NCBI GenBank assembly: GCA_918026815.1 | Contig: CAKJVC010000008.1 | Span: forward strand, 124,001-188,000 | Length of the DNA stretch: 64,000 bases | Direction of reading: 5' to 3' | From: Chalara sp. BL73 | Taxonomy: Eukaryota > Ascomycota > Leotiomycetes > Helotiales | Part shown: one piece after another, positions 10,691-21,959 of the stretch | How positions within the stretch are numbered: position 1 is the first letter of the stretch | Layout: the number at the start of each line of letters is the position of its first letter | Notes under the pieces: generated by a model | Database searches by the model: none | The model's input: only the letters and a program-made list of their open reading frames with translations | What the model was told of the DNA's origin: nothing | Made by a program: the position numbers and the translations under genes

Positions 10691-11491
10691 GCGCCAAATA
10701 ATAGATATAGGCCTTGTTACCTAGCAATCCATGACCGTCGAACCACGCCCATCCCAACCGCCATTCAGTCAATTACTCTTGAATACAAGCGAATACCACT
10801 AAATAGGCAAAAGATTTTGAGATAGGAGAACTCTATGAAAGATGTCGACGGTCTTGGAGCCAAAGCTGAAGGCATGGTGTAATAGGAAGCTGCCTAGGAG
10901 TCGTTTAGTATTTCTAAAGCGAGAACTATGGAGGAAGTTTTATGCGTGTATAAAATGAATTAGTGCACACCTAGGAACCTAAAATGATCTAAAGAGATTA
11001 AAGTGGATATTTTTACTGCGATGTTTTGAGACTACTCTGGAAATTCTCTAGCTTTGCCTAATAATTAGAACCTTCAGTAAGTACCCCATAATGAATATTT
11101 AGAAGTATAACAACTATTTATGTTATCGATGAGGAGATTATGAATATTTTTGTCTAATGACGAAGAGAAGTGCATTCTGAAGAAAGATAACATCATTTAA
11201 AATATTTTGGCTTGAGAGTGGAAGGAGCGATTATTACCAACGCATATCGAGACCTTCCAAGGGAAAGTAATACCTACCTATGTTACATCAGCACCTGCCT
11301 CAAGATGTTAGCGGAACATCATAATCCAGGCTGCCACGGAATCTAAGAAAAAAGAAAATTCCATTTGTCTCACCCATCCTCATAAATTTGTGCTTCGTGG
11401 TTGTTTCTCAATAGCAGTGCCATGCCAGATCATCATATCTACATGCTTAATCTCAATCTCAATGTCCCCCAAAGCGCCACGCATTAGCGAT
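10691..11491. other. AT-rich spacer downstream of the RdRP gene
   Basis: About 800 bp of AT-rich sequence with frequent stops in all frames. It should contain the 3' UTR of the polymerase gene ending at 11492. No repeat, RNA gene or coding signal was seen. Confidence 0.5.
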
Positions 11492-14400
11492 CTAATATGC
11501 TGCTGCGGTTTCCAGGAACCTATCAACCTCTTTGAGGCATAGCGAGGCCGCAACATATCTGAAGCTGAGCAGTCGATACCTATCAGCTCTTTCCCCATCT
11601 ATTTCGAGACTGACGGCTAAGCAAGCCATGGATCTTTGGAGAGCTTCACCAGAGTACTTGCCATCATCCTTTGTTATGCGTTCAACTATGTAAGTAGTAT
11701 CCCATTCGAAACGTTCTTTAAGGGTTGTCGACAGCTCCCTTTGGCGTTTACTTTGCGCTCCTGTTCGGCCTAGGATATTTCCTACAAAGACTTCTAGTTC
11801 AGTGAGTGACTGAGACGGATGCTCGTTATACTCCCTCATTATGTTTCGTACACAATCTTCGTACCTATAACAGTCGACTCGTTACTCGAATTGAATAAAT
11901 GTGAATAACGACTTCTCAGAAATACTTACGTGCCTCGAATGTCTCTTGCCCAGTCTTTATGATGCATCCATTCGACAAACGGGCATGTCCGCTGAGCATA
12001 TCCCCAGACTGATAGAATGATATCTCGGGCGCTCCGATTCTCACGAGTATGCGCCGCTGCACGCTCTTGGATCTCGCTTATTATCCTTCTTTCGTCGATA
12101 CTTCGATACAAAGTTCCCAAAACCTTCTCGCTTTCATAATATCGATACTTCACGAAGTCGTCATCATCATCTTGGTAATCTGCATCTTGATCTGGAGCAT
12201 CTTGAAATTGTAGACCCTCTTTAGATTCAATTTCAACCCAAGGACCGGGTGCTTCAAAGTCGGGGCGACAAGGTGTATATTGAGGCAATTTAGACATATC
12301 GACCTTTGCTGGATTAGGGTATTTCTTGCACGCGTCGAAGATAACTTACAGGAATACCAGTTTTCGAGAAATCAACAGCTGTTGAATGCATTGCTGCTAA
12401 GGTGATGCAGTCAGGATCTGACGTGCCACTCGAGCGTTGGTCTGCCAGGATACGATGCATTACTGCAATCCTGCCTAGTTGATCCGTTTCCATAAACTTG
12501 ATGAAGAAATCTGTCATGTCAGTACTTTCTACCGGACGTCTAATATCGACTGGCGGTTGTCGAGCGTAATCGGCGGGAGTGTAGGTGACTTTCGGCCGAG
12601 CATCTCCATCCCAAATTACGTAGTACCGGTCACCATCTAAGTCTCCTCCACTAAGTTGGCTGGGCAAATCTCGGGCACCTTTCTGGCTAAACACTATACA
12701 ATTTCGTAGTGCACGAAGAGGTGAGCCAGCAGGAACAGCTACCGCGTCAACTAACTGTACATCCCCAGGATGTAGGGCGGGGGCTCTCGAGATGATAATA
12801 TTCTCTCCTGTCAGGAATATTGTCTTTCCTTCTTCTGTGAAACAGCAGAAAATTTGGCGCTCCTCTAAGACTCCATATTCATCCATGATGCCGTGAAGAT
12901 GCTTCCCCTTCTGAACCGGTATTCTTGTTTTATGCTTGAGAAGCCGTAATTCGATGAGTGAAGCTACCTCTAAGACATTGCGTAGAAATTCATCATCTTG
13001 AAAATTGATATTCAGAGCATGTAGTTTATTTATGAACCAAGGAAGGTCCACCGCCACACCAATACTCTGTCTCTTCAGGAAAGAAGAGGCATTAAAGGGA
13101 CTCGCTGTGATCATTCGAAGTCGTTCAACTTCCTTCTTCTGAAGATTGAGGAAGAAACTTTCTTGTACGCCCATGTCTTCCAAAATCTTAATAAATTGGC
13201 GATTCAAATAAAGTGGCAGAGGCTTCCACGCGGCTTCACAAATTTCGAGATCGGTATTGTTTGTACCTTTGAACTTTTCCATCGAGTTTCTTATCCTCAC
13301 TACATCCCCCTGAAGAGTACTATCCAAAGACAACATTCCTTTCGCACCTTTGCAAAACGTCACTGTGAGCACTCCATTCAACAACGGTTAAATCAGATTC
13401 TCTTACCTGACCATCGGATTTGGAAGAGAGTAGGTTTCACTCCACTGTTTTTCGCAAGCTTGTCCCATATTTTCTCCATGACGGATGATGAAATTGTCCC
13501 CACGCCGTCCGAAAATGTATGACCATTTCGTTCGACGTCAGGAACCATGCTAACGGTTGTGGGATCAATTTTCACGGCGGTGGGTGTATCTGAGAACACT
13601 TGACCAATCCTTGCCGCACATTTAGCAGGCGAGGTTATGCCTGAGAAATCTCCGAGGTCACGAATTACCATCCGATCCCAAAGTAGTTCGCCATCGCAGA
13701 CGAATGGAGCCATAAACCAACAAGTTTGAGATCTCAACGAGGAATGAGAGAAACCTAGAAATACAAATTGCCGATCACCGATGCGTATTCCATTCTCTAG
13801 GACTTCCTTAAAACGTCCGTGGAAGATCAGTTCGTTGGAAATTTTGCTGCTGAAGCGAACAGGCTGTCCATCTTCACTAACCGAGTACAAAGTTAGTAAA
13901 ATCTAAATGTTTACTCATATCTTAATGAAGGAGAGCTTCAAGAGATCTCAAAGCAGTTAATACGACCGCGCGACCATACGATATATTGGAATTTTCATTG
14001 TTCTTGACTTACTCGCAGAATGTTACTCGCAGGAAGCAATCGTGGTTTCTGGGGTACTTCCGCAGGATCCTATTCTTTGTTTCTATCTCTGGACCTGTTA
14101 ATAAAACATTAGAGGGGGTAACTTTTGCTCTGTGAATATTGGCAACATTATCCGATATTTCCTCGGAAATTACATCATTGACAGATGTGCCATGCCTACT
14201 CAGCTGTTCTTCCGACTCCCTGAGTAGCTCGATCAGAGTCTGGAGAAGGAACTCTGTTCCTTCTACGTTTGGCCCAGGGAAATTAATTCTATTACATATC
14301 GTTCGAACAGCGTTGGCACAAATAGATGAACCTGACCGGCTCAAAATGCGCTTAATCTCTGGTATCAGTTCCAGTACTCGTGAAGGTGCGAGGTAGTTAT

Positions 14401-15635
14401 TCTGCGCAAGTCTCTGTATTTGAAACTGTAACTCGAACGGTATAGGGTCAACAACGCTTGAAAGAGTGTTGCAGAGTTTTTGAAACGATATCTCATAGGG
14501 TTCTTTGGGCTCAACAACATCGATGTGATGATCAATCAATACTGGAATCCCATGGGCTTCACGCAGGAGATGTATGTTCTTTCCAATGTTTTGGTAATCA
14601 GAGATACTTGAAGAGCATGGTCCCAAAATCACCCTGTAGACTAAGCAATTGCCCGCAATTAGTTTGTGCTGTGGGTTAAGATGTGGCACTCTATGGCGTT
14701 CAGGACCGGCTTTCCTAGTTCGCGATTCCATGGGAGATAATTGACTGTTGATATTGAGTTCCGCCAGAAGCTCTTCAACGGGATTGACGATGTCTTCAAA
14801 GAATAGCGGGGGATCAGCCATGGAGAATATAAGACATGGCAATTGACTTGCAACGTTCGTGATGTCCACGGTGCTCGAGTACCGAAAGTCAATCCGTTGC
14901 CCAGATGATAATCTAAGTACCATCGCCCGCTGTCCAAATCTAGCCACACCACCTATGCCCCAATTCTGCAGTGGCACAAATATCAACTTTGAATCAGGTG
15001 AGGCATAATCCCAGATGCCGCAGGAGAACGATAGGCATTTAAATGAGATCGGAAGAGTTCTTCCATTTTTGGCAGGGGCATAGTTTCGTAGTCGAGGAAC
15101 CTCGTTTGCTTTATTTTCTCGATCCTGCTTCTCCTTCTTCAAAACTCGAATAGTATAAGGATTTGCCTCTCTATTGCTCTTCTCGCAATAGATAGGCTGA
15201 TTAAGGAAGCGTAGATTGACCGCGCCTTTGTTCCGAGTGGGCTTGCCTGCAACTCTGACTTGGCCTAAGAGCCTTTTAGTGAGAGATTATTGTATAAAGC
15301 ATGGACCTATTCTTACCATGGTGAGCTAAGAACTTGTTTGCGTCGTCGATACTGAGAAATGTCAAGTTGGCGCTAACGGCCCCAGATGACTTTGCGACAT
15401 GAACGTCGAATATGGAAAGTTTGGATAAGGGTGCCTTAAGAAATTTGGACAATCCGTTGGAAGTTGTCCTCTGAGGGACATTTCGAACGTGAACCTAGAT
15501 TCGGAGAGTCAGTTTGACATAACCTGGGATTGAAAACAGAAGTAGAGATAATAGATCGAGGTTTTCCGCATAGGGAAGCACTCAGCCCTTTTCTAGAAAA
15601 CACTACCTTTGGGGCGTGAACGTGCCTACCTCCAT
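11492..15635 (-). CDS. RNA-dependent RNA polymerase (RNA silencing), seven exons, 1221 aa
   Basis: Exons on the minus strand are 15635-15630, 15494-15317, 15264-14013, 13876-13407, 13362-12350, 12303-11930 and 11864-11492. Every junction keeps frame; intron 3 has a perfect TACTAAC branch. The first exon encodes only Met-Glu. Residues 1-110 look like an RRM-type domain (MEVHVRNVP...SANLTFLSIDDANKFL), followed by the eukaryotic RdRP domain. The catalytic motif SGGDLDGDRYYVIWDGD puts the metal-binding DLDGD at about residues 876-880, so the enzyme appears active. Such enzymes copy aberrant single-stranded RNA into double-stranded RNA that Dicer cuts, in quelling, meiotic silencing or transposon control. 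The N-terminal RRM-like region suggests the Rdp1/SAD-1 type rather than QDE-1, which is inference. No broken codons were found, in contrast to the decayed loci on both sides. Confidence 0.93.
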
Positions 15636-16180
15636 GGTCTTGTACAGATACTTGTGTTTGTCAATTCGTTGAGAGTTAACATGAAGTTGCGAGTGCTGAA
15701 CTAGAATCGAGAAGAGGAGGAATGAGGTTGAATGCGGAAGGCACTCCAGTTATTCCTGGAGCAGAGATTCAGGCAAGAATTGGCCCTCCAAACGGGCAAG
15801 AACGAGGGAAATCACGTGAGCGATACACAAGCCTCACTCAAGACTAAGTCTTTCGAATATAGAATTTCGTCTCCTCAATCTTTGGGTATCTAAGACTGAT
15901 GCTGGTCTTTAGCTTGGCTGGAATCAGGATTGCCAGATGAAGAGGACTCGATAACATCATGATTTGTTTTCCAGGTTGGTTCAACACACGCCTGTATGAT
16001 ATATACAGACGCCCTCCCATTCGGTAAATCTGCGGGACGAGCCGTCCCCTGTCGTGCTTCCTCTCTCCCAATATCGATGTCCCCTCTCTTTCAACGCGTG
16101 AACTACCTGCGTGACCTTTGAATCAACTTATGCTATCCTCGTCTAGCTCTAGCTTGATCGTTCTCAACATCACCAATCCA
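15636..16180. other. Upstream region of the RdRP gene
   Basis: About 545 bp holding the polymerase promoter and the end of a decayed minus-strand region. No clear coding segment, repeat or RNA gene could be recognised here. Confidence 0.45.
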
Positions 16181-17783
16181 CGGCCTTCAGAAAGCCGGCA
16201 TGAGTTCACGCTCTTCACCAAGACGCAGAAATGAGAGAGCAAGACCAGGCTCATGTAATTCCTGCCATATTGCACCCGGAAAAGATATACACCCATCGTC
16301 CCATTCATCCGTGTGGAGCATAAAGTGAATAGCAGGGCAAATGCATTCTAAAGCTCTTCTAGTACTTGCGTGTAGATCGCGCTTTCGGGAAAATGAAATT
16401 TTGGCGGCCGCTGGGACAATAAGTTCTCAAGACTGAGAAGCTGACTATCAAGGAGGAGTGGTCTCTCCTGTCATAAGAGTCGCGAATGGACCTGCCTAAG
16501 CAGACTCCAGTGATCGGTGAGCAAGAGAATCAAGCTTCTTAGAACAAGAAACTAGTGTGGTTCGTTATCGCCCTTCCGTGGCAAACGGCTAGTTTTGATT
16601 CTGAGAAGGAACGGTTACTGTTATTTGGCTGTATGAGACCATTGGTCAGAATTTGGGTGGAAAGATACGCCATACTTATCTGTGAAGGTGAAAGCCGATA
16701 TATATGGAGTCATACTTCTCGCGAAGGCTAGAAGTGCATGTACATTGTTCGCATCCTTCTTCGCCAACATTTCTGGAAAGAATGGAAGCGGTCGGCCTTT
16801 CTCCTGTACAGCAATAGCCCTTGGCCAATTGCATCATGCGGGAGCTAGACTAGAAAGATGCATCACAGATATGGCGGGAATACCGTGCTTAAGGAAGAAT
16901 GCGCTAATCCCATATTCTGAATTTTAGATCTCCAGAGCTCAATATTTCCAATGCTGACATTTTTAAAGATGTATGTCTAAAATATTGGTGAAGCAACTCG
17001 CGGCTTTGTGTATACGTTGATGTCGGCGGTAGGACCGTGACAAACCTAACGGATTCGTGAATGTCTTGAGGATGACATAGACAAGTCTGAGCCGATCTCC
17101 ACTGAAGAAAAAAGCAATTGGCGTAATCCATATGACACTGCAGTTCAGCTTATCTTCTTTGCGGTTTAAGCAATTTGGCTTTAGCGCGAAAGCCACACCA
17201 ACATGTGACCGTATGAAGAGAGCAGCTTCCTTTGATTCTCGATGGTCTCACGGCAAGCATTCGGTTCTTCACTTTCTATATTTTGGCCGGTAAACTCCTA
17301 GCATCTCGTTTAGATAGCCTGTGCGACGACCCTTGACGCTTTAAAGGCAGTCAAACGCCAGCGGATGTCCCACCAGTGAGCCCGTCCTTGCCAGTTGACT
17401 GATGGGAAACGCGAACTTGATAATTTCATCTTCATTTTGAAGGAGGAAGAAGGTTGTCAAAGTTTCTGACAGCTACATGCAGTGTTGGCCTTGATTCAGG
17501 ATCCTTGGCATCACTTGAGCTCCACTTGTTCCTCAAGCCATCTTATTGGACTCACCGTCATCTCGAACAGGGGGTGCTTGTCCCCAGCAACCTAAAGAAA
17601 ACTTTATGAGGCTTCATCTCTCTGAGAACTGTCAATCGAACATTTTGTTAGGGGATTACCGAATTTTGCACTAGCTTTACCTGTGCTGAATGCCCGGCCT
17701 GTAGCCCCTCTGGCAGGATTTCAGGTCACCATCTTGTGTCTCAAGTCGTGAAACATGTATTCAGCGGCTTCGAGATTGATGAA
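16181..17783 (-). pseudogene. Long degenerate coding relic, family not recognised
   Basis: At least six protein-like open segments lie in order on the minus strand, broken by stops and frame changes. 17783-17604 starts FINLEAAEYMFHDLRHKMVT, then a stop, and continues to SIDSSQRDEAS. About 17545-17440 reads WSSSDAKDPESRPTLHVAV. About 17445-17275 reads DEIIKFAFPISQLARTG, then a stop, then VKGRRTGYLNEMLGV. 17131-16904 includes SRELLHQYFRHTSLKM. About 16905-16650 includes GRPLPFFPEMLAKKDANNVH and one internal TGA. About 16425-16190 reads RDLHASTRRALECI and WQELHEPGLALSFLRLGEE. The SRELLHQYF segment faintly recalls fungal-specific transcription factor domains, but that is weak and I do not call the family. 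It may be one gene or parts of two. Confidence 0.42.
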
Positions 17784-17817
17784 CAAATATCATTTTGTAT
17801 GCGGTCTATTACAAACA

Positions 17818-17852
17818 CGTTAATCTCTTTGCTAGAAACAAAGAGATTAACG
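17818..17852. repeat. Perfect 14-bp inverted repeat (stem-loop) with 7-nt loop
   Basis: CGTTAATCTCTTTG at 17818-17831 is followed by CTAGAAA and then CAAAGAGATTAACG at 17839-17852, an exact reverse complement over 14 bp. It lies in noncoding DNA just beyond the minus-strand relic. It is not followed by a T-run, and a bacterial-style terminator has no meaning here. It may be chance, a transposon footprint or a folded RNA element. Confidence 0.75.
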
Positions 17853-18907
17853 CTGCCCAGGCAACCGAGATAACTCGACTGCTTCTGTACTCAGTTCCCA
17901 AGGCATGCTTGCAAGTTTCCACCATCATGCACCAAAAAACAAAAACTAATGCTAATTTTGTGAACAGAGCAATTACGAATATAAATATGGCATCTATGAA
18001 CTTTCTGAAGATGTTATTCTCCAAGTATTAACGCTGAAGGTGTCGCATACACAGTTTATCGGCGACTTGGTCTCTGTTACAACGTACTGTCGCATTTCAA
18101 CGATCAGTCTTTATCTCTCACTTTCCAGCCCGCAGATTTCTGTGTACTTTTTTGGCTCTATTGAAAATTTACAAGTCCAGTACCGCGTTTGTGGCAATGG
18201 GAATTACTATTATCACATCCATATTTCAACGTTTGGTTTTTATCTTTCAGTTGTAGTTGATTGAAAGAAAGCAGTAAAAATGACTTGCTGATGGTGCTAA
18301 GAAAGACTGGCACTTGACTTTCATGTGGAATTGGTGCATTGATAACGTGTCACTTGTATATACCTACGTTTGTAATTAAGTGAAAAAGCGACATTTCTCA
18401 ATATCGAAATCTTCCACCCCCAACAGTTGAGTTTCGACTAGAGCGCTACAAATGCCAATTTGTCCCTGCGCATGCAGATGAACTGTAGTATAGATCTCAA
18501 TTGGTGATTTGCCACTTCTATATCATGAAGTATGCTAGGATATTATGCAAAGTTGACCAGCAAGTGGTGCTGTGGCTTGCCAAATACTTTGGTTTCTTGG
18601 CATTGCCCTTTAGATCCCAACTTGTTGCTGACTACGAACTATGTTTTGAGTTACAATATCGATCAGCTCCGAATGTTACTGTACTTCAGGACGGACAACC
18701 ATTGGCTTCATCCCCTAATATCATACTTTTTTTGGTGTTCATTATCAATACAAGTTTCCTTATTACGTCGTTGCATGGTCAGGCAGATCACTGACAATCT
18801 ACCATGATTTGATGAAGCGTGGGTACGGTTATAAGTACTGATTCCTTCACTCTCTCATAAAAATTGCTTCCCTTCCGCGTCTTTGAGCTTTCACAAAAAC
18901 CGCAAAC
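17853..18907. other. AT-rich spacer; promoter-like 3' end
   Basis: About 1 kb without a convincing gene. A 98-codon plus frame at 18501-18794 has hydrophobic runs but no motif and is not called. The last 90 bp (TATAAGTA, then a CT-rich leader and CAAAC just before ATG 18908) resemble a fungal promoter and 5' leader for the small gene that follows. Confidence 0.45.
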
Positions 18908-19179
18908 ATGAGATCCGCTAGTGCCACTAGTCTTGCCGTTTTCACTATTCGCGTCCTCACTATCCAAGCTCCAGCTCCTGCGCCTGTGCAAGACGCCGCA
19001 GAAGCTCCCGAGGTCATACCGAGACGAGCATTCAATTTTTAGGTCTGTAAAGGCTCGTAAGTACCGACTTAACCTTAGTTTCTACCTCTCCCACTAAATT
19101 CAATTATAGAAACTACTCAACTTACAGAGACGTCCCCGTGAATGCCAACAGCGAGTTCCCAAATCCATGGGCGATTTAA
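18908..19179 (+). pseudogene. Small secreted-protein-like gene interrupted by an in-frame TAG
   Basis: ATG 18908 opens 44 codons. A short hydrophobic N-terminus (MRSASATSLAVFTIRVLTIQA) resembles a signal peptide and is followed by PAPAPVQDAAEAPEVIPRRAFNF; TAG follows at 19040-19042. The same frame continues as VCKGS up to a GTAAGT donor at 19057. The intron is 19057-19109 (53 nt, CACTAAA branch region, TTATAG acceptor). Exon 2 reads NYSTYRDVPVNANSEFPNPW, then AI and TAA 19177-19179. A good leader, splice site and natural ending on both sides of one stop suggest a recently broken gene of about 80 residues. CAG to TAG would explain the stop. Alternatively a 57-nt intron 18986-19042 (GTGCAA to TTTTTAG) would remove it in frame, but it lacks a branch site. 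No family is recognised. Confidence 0.48.
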
Positions 19180-20099
19180 TTCTTACAATACACGCGGTAA
19201 GCCAGCTAACCTTATCTACAATCTCTGGGTACAGTATCTGATTGCATTTTAGGGACCACGTGCCATTTTTGGTCAGATAGCAACTTGTATTCAAATCCAT
19301 TCTCAAGCGAGAAGGGGAATGCTCTTGCCGATTGGGCTCTGTTGGTTCAATAATTGCAACCGCATTAGATGTTGGTAGCGTACCCCGTTTTCAGCGATAC
19401 TGGCGTAGTTTGGTGTGTACTGTACATTCCTCAATACTCTTAGGAAGGGTACATTTCTTTCAAGCATTCAACATGCTACCTTTTTTAGCTGGAGTTGAGC
19501 ACCCGAACCAAATTCAAATATCTGTTTATCGACCGACTGCTGCCCGCTATTTTTGTCAAATGAGTCCACAGCGAGTAAAAACCCGAAACCTATGACTTAT
19601 GACATCTAGGTCACGTGAGAACCAATTACTCAACCTATATGTCGCTAATGAATCGATATCAAGCCTTTCGATGTACTAATGCAAATAAATCCTTGAGCTG
19701 CCAGTTTACGCGGTTTGCTCAATTTCGTTGCCTTGGAGATCATATGCTACGCTAGATTGTTGTCTATATTCTGCGGTCCGTCTAGTCAATTATCCCAACC
19801 TTCAGGGGCTCGCTTATTTCACTTTCTCGAGGCGAAGTTATTGGCTCAAGCATAGAGACGATCCGCCGCCCACGACCTTACATCTGACATCTGCCTCATG
19901 ATGAAAGGGAGCGCATCTCGTTGGACAACCGATAAATTACAAGCCCAACATGCTCCAACATATGACTTAGCACGTTATGTGTATTTCTTGACTCAGATGA
20001 ACTGAATAAGGTTGAATCAGTGCGCTTCTAGCTCTCAAACTTTTTTTCAAGCGAAACAGTAGACTCTCAAAGATTCCAGCATCACGGCGTCCCAAATCT
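19180..20099. other. Intergenic spacer
   Basis: About 0.9 kb with no supported gene. Short frames on either strand (such as 19332-19595 plus) have no motifs. No repeat or RNA gene was seen. Confidence 0.45.
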
Positions 20100-21628
20100 C
20101 AGATATATTGACAATACTGCCCTCCCCCTCTCCTCTTGGACTCTTTAGCGGGATAACTCCACCTTCTATCTCTTGCCGCTGCTTTCCCTCGGACCAATGC
20201 TAGCCACATGCCGCGCAATGGTCCGCCTTCAACGACACCGCAGGCAGAAACCTCATTGCCACTGCCCCTATTGCTGCTGTTTGTCACAGTGAAACACATT
20301 CCGCCGCGGAGTGCGATGCTATCAGGGCTAATTTTGGTTTCCCAGAAATCCACCTCTTATCTTTATCCTCTCTCATGTCTCCACTCTTCACCAATAACAG
20401 CTGTTCTCCATTCTCTACCAAAGAGGTACCCTGTACTTCGGGTAATTATGTTAGTTATACAGTGAATGCAAGCACTGTGGAAGATGCTAAGAAGACCATT
20501 GAGTTTGCGGCGGAGTACAATATCCGTATCGTGATCAGGAATACGGGTCACAACTATAACAGAAAGTCCACTGGCGCAGGAAGTTTGGCGATCTTGGTTC
20601 GAGAGTTCAATGACACTGAGTTGATCGCCAAGTACGAGAGTGCCGTGTACACTGGACGAGCAATCTGTATTGGGCACTCTGTCTCGGTGGAGGAGGCATG
20701 TATGGTGTTGTTGTTTCTATGACGGTTAAGCTGCATGATTCCGAGCCTGTTTCGAATGCCAAGTTGATCTTCGCAGTGGCGGATAAGGGAGATGGTGCCG
20801 GTAAATTCTGGAGTGTGGTTAGAACTCTTATTGCCTCTTTACTATCATTGGTAGACAACGGGCTGCACGTTATCTGGACGCGCAGGTCTTTTTTTTTTTT
20901 TTTTTCCTTTTTTTCCTTTTAATTATGACAGGCAGCGGCTGATGCGTTCCTATAGTCGTCCCCGGAGTTATGATAGTCTCACCCGTCACAGGAGTAGGGG
21001 TTTCTCAAACAACAATTAACAAACTATTCGATCCAACCCTCAACGCACTAAAACAAATCGGCACCCAATATCGACATGAGCCCTATTCGTTTTCTTCCTA
21101 CTACGACAGTTACCATAAATTGAACATTCCAGGACCGAACATATCAGACACTATGATCGGCGGTCGCATGATCCTCGCTCTGTTGTCGAAGAAAATATCG
21201 ACAGTTTTATCACCACTATTAGATCAATTATTGAATCGAACTTCATCATTGCAGGCATGACCCAAGATATTTCCGCCCACTCCTCTAAGTCGGTATCCCT
21301 CAATCCCTACTGGTGGAAAGCACTTGTCAACATAGCCATAGAGACGTTTTACAACTATGAAGACTACGAGACCAATTTGGAGAATCAGGATGTAATCACA
21401 AAAGAGTTGCTTCCGAAATTGGCAGCAGTTGCGCCTGATGGAGCGGCATATATGAACGAGGCCGATTTCCAGCAGCCAGATTGGAAGACTTTGTTTTGTG
21501 GTGATAATCACGGGAGGCTAGATGAAATTAAGAAAAAATATGACCCCGAAGATCGCTTGTATGCGCTGGGTGCTGTTGGAAGCGATCGTTGGGCACAGGA
21601 GAAAGGTGGTAGGCTTTGTAGGACATGA
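20100..21628 (+). pseudogene. BBE-type FAD-linked oxidoreductase, broken
   Basis: Three blocks of a secreted berberine-bridge-like FAD oxidase remain. Block 1 (about 20130-20660) has CRCFPSDQC, then a stop (TAG 20201-20203), HAAQWSAFND, LIATAPIAAVCH, NNSCSPFSTKEVPCT and the FAD-binding IVIRNTGHNYNRKSTGAG. Block 2 (about 20668-20885) resumes in another frame at NLYWALCLGGGGMYGVVVSM. Roughly 80 residues that normally lie between them, with the PTVGLAGGY FAD loop, are missing. Block 3 runs from about 20950 to the end, after a T-rich run and a second gap. It has MIVSPVTGVG, then a one-base deletion near 21172-21180, then the C-terminal BBE motif AAYMNEADFQQPDW, KYDPED and GSDRWAQ. The gene cannot make a working enzyme. 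Family lengths are from memory of the family. Confidence 0.9.
20888..20920. repeat. Homopolymeric T-rich run inside the BBE pseudogene
   Basis: A run of about 16 or more T is followed by CC, more T, CC and TTTT. It sits at the second gap of the oxidase pseudogene, between HVIWT and the MIVSP block. It may have arisen by slippage or mark a deletion junction. Confidence 0.6.
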
Positions 21629-21959
21629 ATGTCTCACTGAAACAGGAGTAATGGATGGCAAAATTGCTGAGGTCTTACAAGTCACCACAGAACACGGGTT
21701 TATACCACATAAAGCTCAAACACTACAATAAACATTTGAGTAAGAAGTTTCAGAGGTCATCCCTCAAAATTTAATAGATGTATGCCTCAAGAATTCATGA
21801 TATTGATGGTCTAGTAGCCTTCAAATTAACGCCCTCTACCATACGCTCCGAATGTGATAATCACTCAGCGGTATAACTTTTCCAGATTAAACGCCATCGC
21901 TAATGCAAATCCGTGGACGCCCCTCAATCTAACGCCGACAATTTGTGGGTATTGCTGAG
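21629..21959. other. Short spacer downstream of BBE pseudogene
   Basis: About 330 bp between the pseudogene end and the 3' end of the convergent CwfJ-domain gene. Nothing recognisable is present. Confidence 0.5.

Noticed and set aside
10424..10825. 134-codon plus-strand frame rich in Ser/Pro
   Set aside because: It lies antisense to more protein-like minus-strand segments, has no recognised motif, and its Ser/Pro content is what a shadow of Glu/Gly/Arg-rich coding would give.
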